Origin: Ochotona curzoniae
Lineage: Eukaryota > Chordata > Mammalia > Lagomorpha > Ochotonidae
DNA length: 64,000 nucleotides
Assembly (NCBI RefSeq): GCF_017591425.1
Contig: NW_024465799.1
Coordinates: forward strand, 1 to 64,000
Direction: 5' to 3'
Shown here: one piece after another, positions 12,121 to 23,635 of the stretch
Layout: each line of letters opens with the position of its first letter
Numbering within the stretch: position 1 is the first letter of the stretch
Translations under genes and position numbers: made by a program
The notes under the pieces: generated by a model
What the model was told of the DNA's origin: nothing
The model's database searches: none
What the model saw: the letters and a program-made list of their open reading frames with translations, nothing else

Positions 12121-12724
12121 ATCCTGTGACTACTTCATTAACATTTCAATTATAATTTGTATACAACTGGCTTCTATCTACCTTAAATTGGCTATAGGAT
12201 ACTATTCAGCTGTCTCATGTCTATTTTCATTTTAGTATTTAGCAGCTTATTGTGTTGAAGCATAATTTTTACTGAACTTTGCAGATTTTAGGATAGTCTA
12301 AACTGGCTTATACCTTTAGTGAGACATGTGACACCCGTTGAGGCATAGAACACTGTTGGGAGGGGTGTGCATAGAGATTCTCCATACCCTAGTTAGAACA
12401 CTTGCCTTTGCTTCTTCAAGGCTTAGGGACACAGAACCCATTACACTGGAGTACAAGGACCAAGGCCAAATGACCTGGGCCCATTGGACCCTATGACCCT
12501 AGGGCTCATGTAGCCAGGGCCCACCATGCAGGTGGTTCAAGGAACTGCTTTCTGAAAGCAAAGATAATTCAAGGTTATTACTCCATTGTTCTAGAACTAA
12601 AACTTAGGGTTTTTTTTTTTTCTTTTTAAAACTGCTTCACTTTTAAAATTCTTATTTTAAACTTTGAATTTTATGGTTCAAGCATTCCATGCAATATGAA
12701 AAATGAGAAAAAATAAAGTGGGCA
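12121..12724. other. Unique DNA with a short GC-rich repeat-like block
   Basis: There is no gene. The stretch 12430-12560 (AAGGACCAAGGCCAAATGAC, CTGGGCCCATTGGACCC) resembles 31385-31570, so it is probably a relic of an unidentified repeat. Confidence 0.45.
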
Positions 12725-13010
12725 GATGTGGATTCATTGTGCAATATGTCGCTGCATTCAGACCAAAGATGGACTCCCAGTGAAACAGTTGAAAATATTC
12801 TGACAGTAGGAAGGTGGATTCTCTGACTTTGTCCATGCCCGAAATGCCAGAAAACACTTTAATAACAAAATGATGGGGCTATGACTGTTCATGAAGGACC
12901 AACCATTGTAATATTACAGGAGAAATCAATAGAGAAGAAGGGATTTTGGGGAAGGTGATGGAAATCCCAGAGCCTATGAACATTTATCATAAGATAATCT
13001 ACTTCACAGA
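12725..13010 (+). mobile_element. Old L1 3' end (tentative)
   Basis: The order of blocks TCCATGCCCGAAATGCCAG, GGGGAAGGTGATGGAAAT and CCAGAGCCTATGAAC followed by ATCATAAGATAA resembles the better preserved L1 3' end at 15600-15785. Confidence 0.45.
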
Positions 13011-14392
13011 TTCACATCCATCCTGTGGGAAAATGTCATGTGACAGACAATTCTAGATGTGTAATTGAAGCCCTGACTTACAGTAAGGTGACTGAGGTAA
13101 GTGATCAAATATCTAACCAGTTCCACAAATAACACCGAGAAGGCCACTAATCCAAAGACTACATGTGAAAAAGGATACTGCTAGAATGTTAGATTCTACT
13201 TCCAAGCTCAGGAGGAAAGAGCTGGGGACCTCTTACTCCAGGAACTAGCAGCCTGAGTACAAAGGCGCACAGATACAAATGCTATGAGGAGGTTTATTTT
13301 CTCAGGGTTTCTTCTTCATTGCAATGTCAGGGACAAGAGTGAGAGCATGAGCAAAGTGCTGGGAAAGATTGAAGGTCAAGCAGGGGAAGAAACTGAGTGC
13401 CACACAAGAAAAATAATGTTGAGTTGGCTGGACATTGAACCGATTGTTGAGGACTTTCAGTTTACTTGCAAAATTAGCATTTTTGAGGTCCCACAAATTC
13501 CTTAGGAAAGGGTCCATGGGGGTAAAATTCCTGGAGAAGAAGGGGCCCAGTATCAGAATAGTGTACATTTATTAAATTAGTTCTTTGTGTTGCATGGTCT
13601 ACATTAATTTCATTAGGAGACCTATCTCCCTCTTCTGTCCTTCAGACACTTTTTCAGGGTTATCTTATTCAGAGCTGATGTTTTATGCATATGGACGCTT
13701 TCCTTTGTTAGAAAATCTTAACAGAGGATGGAGAAAAAGCTCAAATCTATCCATATCAGTGACTTTTGTTATTGTTGCTGCAAAGGACTCGCCTGCCTTT
13801 TCTTAAGATTCGCCGTAGGCTCAGTAAAATCTCTGCTATCTTCACAACCGAGAAGATATAAAAGTGCTATATGAAATTGTGTCAGCTATAAAGTAAATAA
13901 ATGACTTTATTACACTGAAATGTAAGCAAGCATCAACACAAAAGCCCTGAGCAACACAAGAAGGCACCTTCTATTAATAAATGGGAGCTTGATGACACCC
14001 TCCCTATGACCTCAAAGGTCCAAGCACGTTTGAATGGGTAGCTTACATGGCAGCAGAAAGCATGGTGGCCTGTCTCTGCCCTTACTCTGTGTATTGTTGG
14101 CATTTGCGCATGTCCACAGTACACAAGGCCAAGGCAGGGGGCAGCATCTCTCTTCAGCTGGTGGATCAGTTTCAAGAGAATCAGGATTTTCATTTTTGTT
14201 AACCTGTCTATACCTGGTCAGAGAACATCTATTAGTTTAGATCATTTGTGATTAATTTCTTCAGTGTGTTATGGTTCTCAGGACTCATATACTCTTTTCT
14301 ACATTTATATTTAGGTAATAATCCTTTTATTGATTGAAAACTTGATTTATATTTATTTCAGTACCCATGTAATATGTTCTTTAAAAATCTAT
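13011..14392. other. Unique DNA, no feature seen
   Basis: Open frames here stay below 125 codons and overlap on both strands without a recognisable domain. No repeat is recognised. Confidence 0.45.
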
Positions 14393-14722
14393 GGGCCCGG
14401 CGCGGTGGTGCAGTGGTTAAGGTCCTCGCCTTGCACGCCCTGGATCCCATATAGGCTCCAGTTCTATCCCGGTAGCCCCGCTTCCCTTCCAGCTCCCTGC
14501 CTGTGGCCCAGGAAAGCAGTCGAGGACGGCCCAAAGCTTTGGGACCCTGCACCCGCGTGGGAGACCCAGAAGAGGCTCCTGGCTTCGGACCGGCATAGTA
14601 TCGGCCATTGCGCTCACTTGGGGAGTGAATCATCGGACCGAAGATCTTCCTCTCTGTCTCTCCTCCTCTCTGTATATCTGCCTTTCCAATAAAAAATAAA
14701 ACTTTTTAAAAAATTAAAAAAG
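14393..14722 (+). mobile_element. C-type SINE, young form
   Basis: It starts GGGCCCGGCGCGGTGGTGCA, has the CCTCGCCTTGCACGCC and GGATCCCATAT head, the TTGGGACCCTGCACCCGCGT middle, and a CTTTCCAATAAAAAATAAA tail. Flanking duplications are not clear-cut. Confidence 0.93.
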
Positions 14723-14814
14723 AAATTTATAAGAACACCTTAATATTAAATTAAAATATTAAATTAAAATATAAGGTGCATTTCCATAAGCTTTCGAAGA
14801 TACCACAAATAAGA

Positions 14815-15175
14815 AACATTACATCCCATATATTTGTCTTGGGTCTGGTTTCTTTGGTTATGCAAATTTTCCAATTTAAGACACAGTTTGTTTTTTAATC
14901 CAGTCTAGTAATCTAGAACGTTTGATTGACCTTAAGCCATTTACATTCAGAGTTTAATATGTATGGGTGGTACTTTGGTCCTGTCATTTTAGGAATGGAT
15001 TGTTCATTGGTTTAGTCTTGTCTTTTTATTGGGGTGTTCTTCCCATTTGCCTTTGGTTTTGTTTGATGCTATTCCTCTTCTCTGTCAAGAGAACATCTTA
15101 AAATATCATTTGTAAGGCATGTTTGGAAGAGGCAAATTCTTTTAACTTTTCTTTACTATGTGTTGTTAATTTCTT
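14815..15175 (-). mobile_element. Old L1 fragment, ORF1 end / spacer / ORF2 start
   Basis: On the minus strand it reads from the ORF1 C-terminus (a degenerate match to SKEKLEEYVYTKPALQ) through the inter-ORF spacer into the ORF2 start (AATGTAAATGGC, the N-G-L catalytic block of the endonuclease). All frames are broken. Confidence 0.68.
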
Positions 15176-15189
15176 TTTTCTCTCTGATG

Positions 15190-15525
15190 TTGATATTGTT
15201 TTGTGGTTTTTAATTTAAGGGGATGTATGTTAGCTGTGAAATGGAGACTGTCATATCTAGCAACATGTTTTCTAAATTCATGTCATTGTAAATTTCTATT
15301 TTTCTTTCTGTTGTTGATTTTGGATTATGACTTTTCATTTGAGGGGATGTAGTGTAGCTGTGAAATGGAGACTAACATCCAGATGTGAGGATCCAGTGTG
15401 GTATGCATTTCTGTTTCCAGACAAACATTTACTTATAATAAAACTGTTTACTATATCTTTTTTTTTACTGCAATAAAAAATATGGAATGCTTCACAAATT
15501 TGCATGTCATCCTTACACAAGGGCC

Positions 15526-15571
<46 letters not shown>

Positions 15572-15790
15572 AAAGTGAGCACTGTTTACTATATCTTCAC
15601 AATAGGATGCTGGACTCTGTCATTGTCCATGCCCACAAAGATGAACATATAACTGAGTATGAAGAACTAAACTTTAGTAATGATATAGAGGAACTACGTT
15701 GGGGGGAATTGGAGCAGGGATGAGGGAAATACCAGGAGCCTATGTAACTGTATCATAAAATGAAAATAATAATAATAAGATGTAAAAAAA
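15190..15790 (+). mobile_element. Old L1 3'UTR with U6 insertion
   Basis: The L1-like 3' end at 15598-15785 (GGGGGGAATTGGAGCAGGGA, CCAGGAGCCTATG, ATCATAAAATG) ends in an A-rich tail. Upstream, a block with GGGGATGTA and GTAGCTGTGAAATGGAGACT occurs twice (15219-15249 and 15343-15373). A U6 copy interrupts it at 15476-15582. Confidence 0.5.
15476..15582 (-). pseudogene. U6 snRNA retropseudogene
   Basis: On the minus strand the sequence runs from GTGCTCACTTTGGCAGCACA through TTGGAACGATACAGAGAAGA to CATTCCATATTTTTT, so it covers almost all of U6 snRNA with several substitutions. It is flanked by a perfect 17-bp duplication ACTGTTTACTATATCTT at 15443-15459 and 15581-15597, with an A-run between U6 and the left copy. 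These are marks of L1-driven retroposition. The upstream U6 promoter elements (PSE, TATA) are not carried along, so it is unlikely to be transcribed as U6. Confidence 0.95.
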
Positions 15791-16300
15791 ATTAAATTAA
15801 AAATAAATAAATTAACTAATTAAATAGACACATTTTGTTCCTCCTAAATCTGACAGATTTTTCTATGGGTCACTTTTCTATGGGTCATCAGAGTCTTTTT
15901 AAATTCATATTTATTTATTTATTTTTAATTTTGTCTAGTTTTTAACAAATTTAATGTAACTTGTAGATCCAATTCTAAGACACTTCCTTTCCTCTTCTTC
16001 CTTATCCTCCTCTCTCTCTCTGCATCTTTAATTTTTAAATTTTGAAATAGCATTTTAAGTTTATATTGCAGTAAAAAGACTTAATACATCATGGAACAAG
16101 AAGTTCAATAGATAAGCTTATCGTAGAGTACTTGGAAGGCAAACAGCTGTAAATAATAATTGAATGGACCGTTAAATCATAATTTCACACAACTTCAAGT
16201 AATCACAGATCATTAAAATTTTAGTAGCATGATATGCTTAACCACCATTTTGACAGACATAATGGAGTTTTACAAAACTTTATTTGCAGCAGTACTAACT
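15791..16300. other. AT-rich DNA, no feature seen
   Basis: Low-complexity A/T tracts are present at 15780-15830 and 15900-15935. No gene was found. Confidence 0.45.
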
Positions 16301-16416
16301 CATCTATTTTTCCTTTTTCCTCCCCTGTTTCTCCTTCCATTTCTTTCCTTTCCTTCCTCTTTTCATTTTTTCTCTTTCTTTTCCCCTCATTCCTTCTTTC
16401 TTTCTTTCTTTCTTTT

Positions 16417-16467
<51 letters not shown>

Positions 16468-16520
16468 CTTTCTTTTCCTTTCTTTTTTTCCTTCTTTCCT
16501 TCCTTCCTTTTTTTTTCTTT
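16300..16520. repeat. Pyrimidine tract with (CTTT)n microsatellite
   Basis: The core is a CTTT/TTTC run at about 16391-16466 with imperfect C/T-rich flanks. The Phe/Ser/Leu-rich open frames across it come from composition only. Confidence 0.95.
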
Positions 16521-16924
16521 CTTCTTTCAATTTTTCAATTTTTCCGGATCCGTTTTACTGCAAATGGTAGAACTTCATCTGTATTGTTTTATTGTGCATA
16601 TATATATATATAATATTTGCTATCAATTAATGGCAAAGAAGAGATGAACTTTCCAATTATAATTGCTGTTGTCTACATTTATCAGTTTTATTAATTTTTT
16701 TCTCACACTCAAATCACGGCTGTGCTGAGTGCAAATATATTTGGGACTATTATTTTTTCAATTGTTTCTTTTAGTAACTGTCCATAGTTGACATTTAAGA
16801 CAATACACATTTTATATAGTTATTAATGTATTTGTTATAAAATCTTTCAGTTCTGCTATTACATATATTCCTGACCTTTCTACTTTAATTTTGTTGACCT
16901 CCTGAGGTTGCTTACATATTTCTT

Positions 16925-17249
16925 TTTTTTTTAAATATTTATTTTTATTATTTTTTCATTGGAAAGGCGGATATACAGAGAGGAGAGACAGAGGAAGATC
17001 TTCCGTCGGATGATTCATTCCCCAAGTGAGCGCAATGGTTCACTATGCCGATCCGAAGCCAGGAGCCTCTTCTGGGTCTCCCACGCGGGTGCAGGGTCCC
17101 AAAGCTTTGGGCCGTCCTCGACTGCTTTCCTGGGCCACAGGCAGGGAGCTGGAAGGGAAGCGGGGCTACCAGGATAGAACTGGCGCCCATATGGGATCCA
17201 GGGCGTGCAAGGCGAGGACCTTAACCACTTGCGCCACTGCGCCGGGCCC
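16925..17249 (-). mobile_element. C-type SINE, young form
   Basis: This is a full-length minus copy ending GCGCCACTGCGCCGGGCC. A perfect 16-bp target duplication TGCTTACATATTTCTT lies at 16909-16924 and 17250-17265. The perfect duplication suggests recent insertion. Confidence 0.95.
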
Positions 17250-17265
17250 TGCTTACATATTTCTT

Positions 17266-17811
17266 AGAATACAATTTAAACTATCATTGATTTTTTCTGC
17301 TTTATCTCTGTGTTGCGTTTTAATTGCTTTTTAAAAGAACACACACACACACAAATCTCCTGATGTCAGCATTTAGGGGTTCAAGTGAAATATAGAAATT
17401 TACCTTACATTATAAGATCTTTTCTTGTTTAGATAGTCAGAATTAAACTTATTGAATTTTGATTAAAAAAAACTCACACATTGGCTTATAAAATTATTGG
17501 CATTTAGTAAAATGCAAGAAATGAAATCAAAATTTTGAAACAAAGCCTTCCTGGAAGATGTTAATGCCAACACACACAAGTTTGAAGACATATTTGTTTC
17601 AGCATTACTTATGAATTTTTAAATTTTATTTTTAAAGTGTTTATGATATAAAGAGAACAGATACCATGTATTTATTATCTACAATGTTTTTTTTTCCAGG
17701 AGTAAAATTTATTAGAAAAAAAAATCTGTGTCTGTGAATGTGTTTTCTTCATACACAGCAATAAGCACATCCTCCTGTATCTTCCTTAGTATTTTAGCTC
17801 CATGTTATATC
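17266..17811. other. AT-rich unique DNA with short (AC)n
   Basis: A short AC run lies at 17339-17353. Otherwise nothing is recognised. Confidence 0.45.
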
Positions 17812-17990
17812 TTAAATAACTTTATTGAGATAGAAATCACATATCATAGAGCTCATCCATGTAAAGTGTATGATTCTTTAAAAGCTTTTTTTATTAATCA
17901 CCATCACCATGAACATTAGGACATTTTTGTCACCTCAAAAGAACCCTTAACCCCCTTTGTGGAAACTTGCCATTTTATCTTACACCCCAG
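17812..17990 (-). mobile_element. Ancient mammalian L1-type 3' fragment (tentative)
   Basis: The blocks AACTTTATTGAGATAGAAAT, CATGTAAAGTGTATGATTC, CACCATCACCATGAACATTA and CACCTCAAAAGAACCC, in this order, match a widespread old mammalian interspersed repeat that I remember as an L1M-type 3' region. The subfamily is not determined. Confidence 0.5.
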
Positions 17991-19816
17991 TCTTTTTTTT
18001 TTTTTCTTCTTTTTTTTTATTATTATTTTTTATTTTAACAATCTTTACATATTTAATTGGGGTAAACAAAAAAGGTTCAAGGCCTAAAGGGGGACACAGA
18101 GGAAGAAACCCCACCCAGTTTCCCACCCACCCTAAGTCCCGGATGTGGGGCATGCTCCGAGACACTCGATCGAGCAGTTCCAATAGTTCACCATTCATGG
18201 GTTGCTGCCAGTCTCGCCACCCTAAGCACGTTGTGGTCATTGAAGAGTCCATCTATTGACACAGTCCCTTCTAAAGCCTCCATTTGCCCAGTTTTTTGCT
18301 GCCAACAGATAGCTGAGGTTGCTGCTTAACTTGCTTTGTCCATTCTTGGCTAGGACTCTGAGTCTGGTGTCTCGACTGGGGAGATCCCCAAAGAAATCTT
18401 GAGGTATTCCCAGTCCAGATTCCTGCGTGTTCTAGCAAGCATAGGGCTCAGCACAGTCCATTGCCCCTATCAGCCGGTGGTTGCAGTCGCTGGGTCAGTT
18501 CTGTCTCCACCCGTGTCCTCTTGTATTCCGGCCTAGTTCCACCCTGGACATACTTGGCCCTCGCACGCACCAGTAGGAGCTGCAGCCCAGTCAGGGCGGC
18601 CCACAGTAACCCCAATCAGGCCCACATCCTACCCTGTTTTGCCAATATGTATGGCATACTAGTCCAGTCTTTCCCAAATACCCTTCTGTTCATATACTTG
18701 CCAACGGGTGTTGCAACCTACTTCCATCCAACCGTCTCATCCAACCAGCCCTAACAGATGTTGTTGGGTGTCTGTCTAGCCACCCCAGCCCCTGACCTAG
18801 TTCCCATGCCCTCTTGTGGAAGGTGATGACCCAAGAGGGAAGAGCCCACTATTTCCCTCCCAGGTTGCTCCCATTCCAGTTGTACCCTCTCGAGTTGGCC
18901 CTGTGATTCAACTCGACATGTCTAACCCTTTGTATCAGCTTCCGCCAGCTGATGCTACGACCAAGCCCCAACAACCCTCACCTACTCTGATTGTAGCTTG
19001 CACCAATGGGAATAGTCAGCCCAGCCTGGCTTTTACCCAGTCTGGTCCACATGAGGTGCGCAGGTGCTGTGTCCCTGCCTGGTCTGGTCTACCCCCTACC
19101 CAGCTCACGCTCCTCAGTGTAAGTTGCTGTTCAGCTAGGGAACCACCCCTTATTCCCCTGTCAGCTCTGCCTCCTCTCTTCCTGGTTCTCACGTGTGCTG
19201 GTTGGGTGCTGCGGCTGCATCCGGCTCAGGCTACCACACCGTGGCATTCCAAACTGTGTGTTGCTCTTGTCACAACCGGACCTGATTCGACCCACACTCT
19301 GTTCTGGCGTTCAGATTTACCAGTGGATGACATGAACAGATTCAGCCTGGTCCGCCCCCGACCCATGCCAAATGCATGCCAGTGGGACACTTTCCACGAC
19401 CTCTTGGCTGTTACCTTCCATGTTTCTTGCGCTGACCTGCAGGGTCTGTGTCCTGCCAGAGGAGTTGCCCGGGCTCCTCCATCAGAACCCCTCCATGTGC
19501 CAGGTTTCATGCATACCAGTGGGTCCATGTGCCAGTTCGCCTCCTGTCCTAGCAGGAACAGTGGCCTTTCCTAACTGGCCATCATCCCATTCTGGTTCTT
19601 GCTGTATGGTGTTTCAGCCCAGCCATGGTCGTCCACACCCCCATATAGCTCTTATATGGCTCAGTTGGGGTTGGGACCTAGCCTAGTCTGTCCCACATCT
19701 ACCCTGGTACTCCAAAGTGCCAGAAAGTGTTGCGGTCTGGCCTGACCCGGTACGTCTTTTTCCAGTCCACACTTGTGCCAAGGGAGATGACGATTGTATC
19801 CAGACCCGACTGCATT
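17991..19816 (-). mobile_element. CRE copy A: unclassified GC-rich, A-tailed dispersed element
   Basis: The left end is a T-rich tract (17993-18040), meaning an A-rich 3' tail on the minus strand. It is followed by a 3' block shared with copies B and C (CACCCAGTTTCCCACCCACC and the GGGGCATGCTCC block) and a GC-rich body of degenerate 60-90 bp units. Typical unit cores are GCCAGTGGG and GCAGCCCAGC. The 5' end, near 19816, is truncated relative to copy C. No strand carries a recognisable domain. The frame of 252 codons on the opposite strand (18816-19574) is discussed under findings. Confidence 0.72.
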
Positions 19817-19853
19817 ATTTCTAAGGGATTAACATTGCTAATCCCTTAGAAAT
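19817..19853. repeat. Perfect 15-bp inverted repeat (hairpin)
   Basis: Arms ATTTCTAAGGGATTA (19817-19831) and its exact reverse complement (19839-19853) are separated by a 7-bp loop. It sits between CRE copies A and B. No T-run follows, so it does not look like a terminator. Confidence 0.9.
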
Positions 19854-19903
19854 GCTTCCCCATCTCCATGCTTAGTTCTTCATTTGTTTTTATTTTAATT
19901 TTT

Positions 19904-22062
19904 CCACTTTATTTATTTATTTATTTCTGTATCTAGGGTAAGGGAAGAAATAAAGGGAGAAGCTCCACCCAGTCTCCCACCCATCCCAGGTCCCCAACCC
20001 AGAGCATGCTCCAAGGGTCTAGCTCAAGTGGTTTTGATCTTTCAACATTTCTGAATTGCTGCCAATCCTGCCATTCTAAGCATGATCAAATCTCTTGAGA
20101 ATCCACTAGCTGACGTAGTTCATCTTAGAGTCTCCATTTTCTTAGATTTTCACTGCCAACACATGGCTGGGATAGATGATAAATTTGTTCTCTGTCCTCT
20201 GTTGTGGTAATGGGTATCCTCTGCAGGTTCCTATGGTATGCCATATCCTTCATGTGCATCTGGATATGCCGTCCACTGCTCTGTCTAAGTCGTTAAAAAG
20301 GCTCAGCTCTGACACATTCATTCCATGGTCAGACCAGAGAATCTGCACTTCTCTGTATGGTTGTGGTTCTGAGTCCAGTGATTCAGTTGGAGAATCTCCA
20401 AAGAAACCTCATCTGAAGTGATCCCAGAGTTGATTCTTGTGTGTGCTTCCCAATACAGGGTCCAACACAGTTCATTGCCCTATCAGCTTTTGCATATGCC
20501 AGTGGTTGCAATTGCTACATCAGTTCTGTTTCCAGCCTGTCTTCCACATGAACCAATGGGTGTTGCAGTCCAGTCTGATTCTGCCCAGCACATGCTTGGC
20601 CCTCACAGAAACCAGTGGGAGCTGCAGCCTAGTGGGGGCAACTCCCAATAGCCCCCACTAGGCCTGCCTCCCACCCTGGTTCTTGTGCTTGCCAGTATGT
20701 ACGGCAGACTGGTCCAATCTGTTCCACACATCCCATTCAGCTCTCATGTCAGTAGGCATTGATGCCTAGCTCAACCCAGCCAGCCTGACTATCCAGCCCA
20801 CACACATGTTGGTAGGTGCCATTCTGTCTAGCCACCTCTGCTCTAGTCCTGGTTTTCATGCTCTCCAGTGGGACTGATAACACAAGATGGAGGTGCCCAC
20901 TATTTCCCTCCTGAGCCCACTTCCATTCCCAGAACATGAACTCTCCAGGTGGTTCTGCATTTTAACTGGACAGAATTAGCCCCCTTTGCCGGCACCTGCA
21001 GCTGATGCTGCGGCAAAGCCCAACCAACCCTTAACCACTCTGATTTATGCTTGCACCAGTAGGAACAATCAGCCAAGCCTGGCTTTTCCCCATTCTAGGT
21101 CACATGAAGCCCACCGGAGCTGTAGCCCTGCCTAGTCTGGTCTGCCCGAATCCAAACTCATGCTTTCCAGTGGGAGTGATAGTCCAGCAGGGGAACCTTC
21201 CACATTCCCCCTACAGCTTTGCTCCCTCCCTCCCTGGTTCTCAGGTATGCCAGTTGGGCACTGCAGCCCAGTGTGGCATGCCCCCCTTGAGTGGCATTTA
21301 CCAGTGCAAGCTGTAGCTTCGCCCAGCCTGGCTCACCCACAATTCCAGCTGACACTGGTGAGGGTTACAGCCTAGCACAGCTCAGCACGCACCCAATCCC
21401 AGCTGTAATGTATACTGGTATGTGTTGCAACAAAACCTGGCCTGACTCACACTCTGTTCTGGTGCTCAGGTTCAGCAGAAGGTGTTGTGAACTGGGTCAT
21501 CCTGGTCCACCCCTGACCTATGCCAAATGTATGCCAGTAGGTACCGTTCCCTGCCTGGTCTGGCCTGCTCCCTGTCATGGTAATTGTTCTCACCTGCAGG
21601 GACTGTGTCCTGCCAGAAAAGTTTCCCAAGCTCCTCCATCAGAGCCTCTCCCAATACTAGATCTCATGCATAGCAGTGGGTCCATGGGCCAGGCCTACTT
21701 AATCCACCTCCTGTCCTGGTAGGAACAATGGCCTTTACTAACTGGCCTTCAGCTCATTCCATTTCTTACTCTTGGACATTTCAGCCCACCCAAAGCTCAT
21801 CTATACCCAGAAACAGCTCACATATGGCTCCCTAGGGGCAGAGACCTAGACTAACCCATCCTACATCAACCCTGGTCCTCCAGAGCACCAAATGGTGCTG
21901 GAGTCTAGCCTGGCTTGGTATGTCCAGTCCCAGTCCACACTTGTGCCAATGGAGACTGCAGCCATATTCAGACAAGAATGCAGCCCACACTCTGGACCCC
22001 ACACTCATCAGTGGGAATCACAACCCAGGGGAACAAGCCTGCTCATGAACTAAGAGGACACC
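19904..22062 (-). mobile_element. CRE copy B: unclassified GC-rich, A-tailed dispersed element
   Basis: It is homologous to copy A along its length (for example the ACTGTGTCCTGCCAG and CTCCTCCATCAGA blocks) and extends further at its 5' end. It is flanked by T-rich 20-bp duplications TTGTTTTTMTTTTAATTTTT at 19884-19903 and 22063-22082 (19 of 20 equal), consistent with L1-type target duplication, although low complexity weakens this. It is non-coding. Confidence 0.72.
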
Positions 22063-22362
22063 TTGTTTTTCTTTTAATTTTTACAAGAACATTTTGTTCA
22101 ACACAATTTAAAATCACAGGCTTAAAGCTCTGCTGAATAAAGAATTCAAAGCAGGAAGACCACTGCTCCTCAGAAGTAGAGAAAAGCTCAGTAAACAAGA
22201 ATCAAATCTTTAGATCTCAATTTTACTCACAAAGATTATATTGTTGATCTTTATTTATTAGCAACAAATCAAGAAAAAATGATGTTTGTCTCTCATTTGT
22301 GTGTGGGGGTGGGGCAGGGAGGTGTGTCTGGCTTATTTCACTAAGAAAATTAATAACTTCCA

Positions 22363-22694
22363 GGGTCCGGTGTCGTGGCCTACCCGCTAAAGTCCTCACC
22401 TTGAACACACCGAGATCCCATATGGGCGCCAGTTCTAATCCCAGCAGCTCCACTTCCCATCCAACTCCCTGCTTGTGGACTGGGAGAGCAATCAAGGATG
22501 GCCCAAAGCCTTGGGACCCTGCACCTGTGTGGGAGACCTGGAGGAAATTCCTGGCTTCTGGTTTCAGATTGGCACAGCACTGGCCATTGTGCTCTCTTGG
22601 GGAGTGAATCATTGGAGGAAGATCTTCCTCTCTGTCTCTCCTCCTCTCTGTGTATCTGACTTTGAAATAAAATAAATCTTTAAAAAAATAAATG
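22363..22694 (+). mobile_element. C-type SINE
   Basis: It starts GGGTCCGGTGTCGTGGCC and carries the GATCCCATATGGGCGCCAG head, the GGAGTGAATCATTGG block, and a GACTTTGAAATAAAATAAAT tail. It belongs to the tail type ending in a TGACTTTG block. Confidence 0.92.
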
Positions 22695-22704
22695 ATCTCT
22701 AGTA

Positions 22705-23635
22705 GCACTAATTTTATTGCAAAAACATAATTTCTTTTTTGGTGGGTTAAATAACATTCTGTCATGTGTTTGTGCACATTTTCTTTAGCCATTCATCAGT
22801 TTGTGACCTCTGGGTTCATTCCATTTCATTTCCTCACACTCCCAGGAGTACAATGGCTAGACTATATAATGCATCTACCTTTAGATTTCTGAGGAAACTC
22901 CAAGTGCCTCTTGTAAAGATTGTAGTATTTACATTGCCACCAAAAGTGTATTAGGGTACATTTCCACCACATTCTCACCAGCATTTGCTATTTCTGTGTT
23001 TTCAGATGATGGTTGTTCCAACTAGAGTGAAGTGAAACCTCATTGTGGATTTACATCAATTTTCTTGATTCTTAGTGATCCTGGGGATTTCTTTTAATGT
23101 GTATGTTGCCCATTTGTGTATAATCCTTTCATGAATACCTGTTAGTGTCCTTTGCACATTTCATCATTGATGATCTGTGTTGTTTATGTTAATGTTCTTG
23201 TACTATTTATGCATGTTCAATATTAATTTTTATGAGATGCATCACTTCTAAATGTTTTCTTCCATTCATTTCGTTGCCTCTTTGTTGATTGATTCTTTTG
23301 CTATTTGGAATCTTCTTAGTTTGATATAATGCCATTTAACTATTTTTGCTCTTATTTCCTGTATTTCCTATATTTGCTTCTTATTCTCTGCTGGGCTCTT
23401 ATCCAAGGAATCTTAACCTATGTCAGTATCTTGCTGTGTTGATCTTGTTTTCTCCTAGTAATTTAATATTTTCAGGTCTTAAGTTTAGATACTTAATTCA
23501 GCATGAGATACCTTTTCTTAGGGTATAAGTGAGATTTTTCCCACACTTCTGCATACAAAGGTCCAGTTTTCTCAATAACATTTGTTAAACAGATTCTCCT
23601 TTCTCCACGGAGTGATTTTATTTCATTCATCAATT
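22705..23635 (-). mobile_element. Old L1 fragment, ORF2 3' region
   Basis: This reads like antisense L1 ORF2 in a diverged form: GTGCACATTTTCTTTAGCC, CACTCCCAGGAGTACAATGG, CATTGCCACCAAAAGTG, ATTCTCACCAGCATTTGC and GTTGCCTCTTTGTTGATTG. No frame survives. Confidence 0.75.

Noticed and set aside
14330..14692. Frames of 90-130 codons over SINEs (also near 36925, 40415, 41674, 41762, 49798)
   Set aside because: All lie within GC-rich SINE bodies in several frames and both strands. They translate the same repeat.
16229..16647. Phe/Ser/Leu-rich frames resembling membrane proteins
   Set aside because: They are translations of the (CTTT)n pyrimidine tract.
22223..22792. A 189-codon minus-strand frame with a membrane-like start
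   Set aside because: Its central part is antisense C-type SINE (22363-22694). The ends are unique AT-rich DNA.
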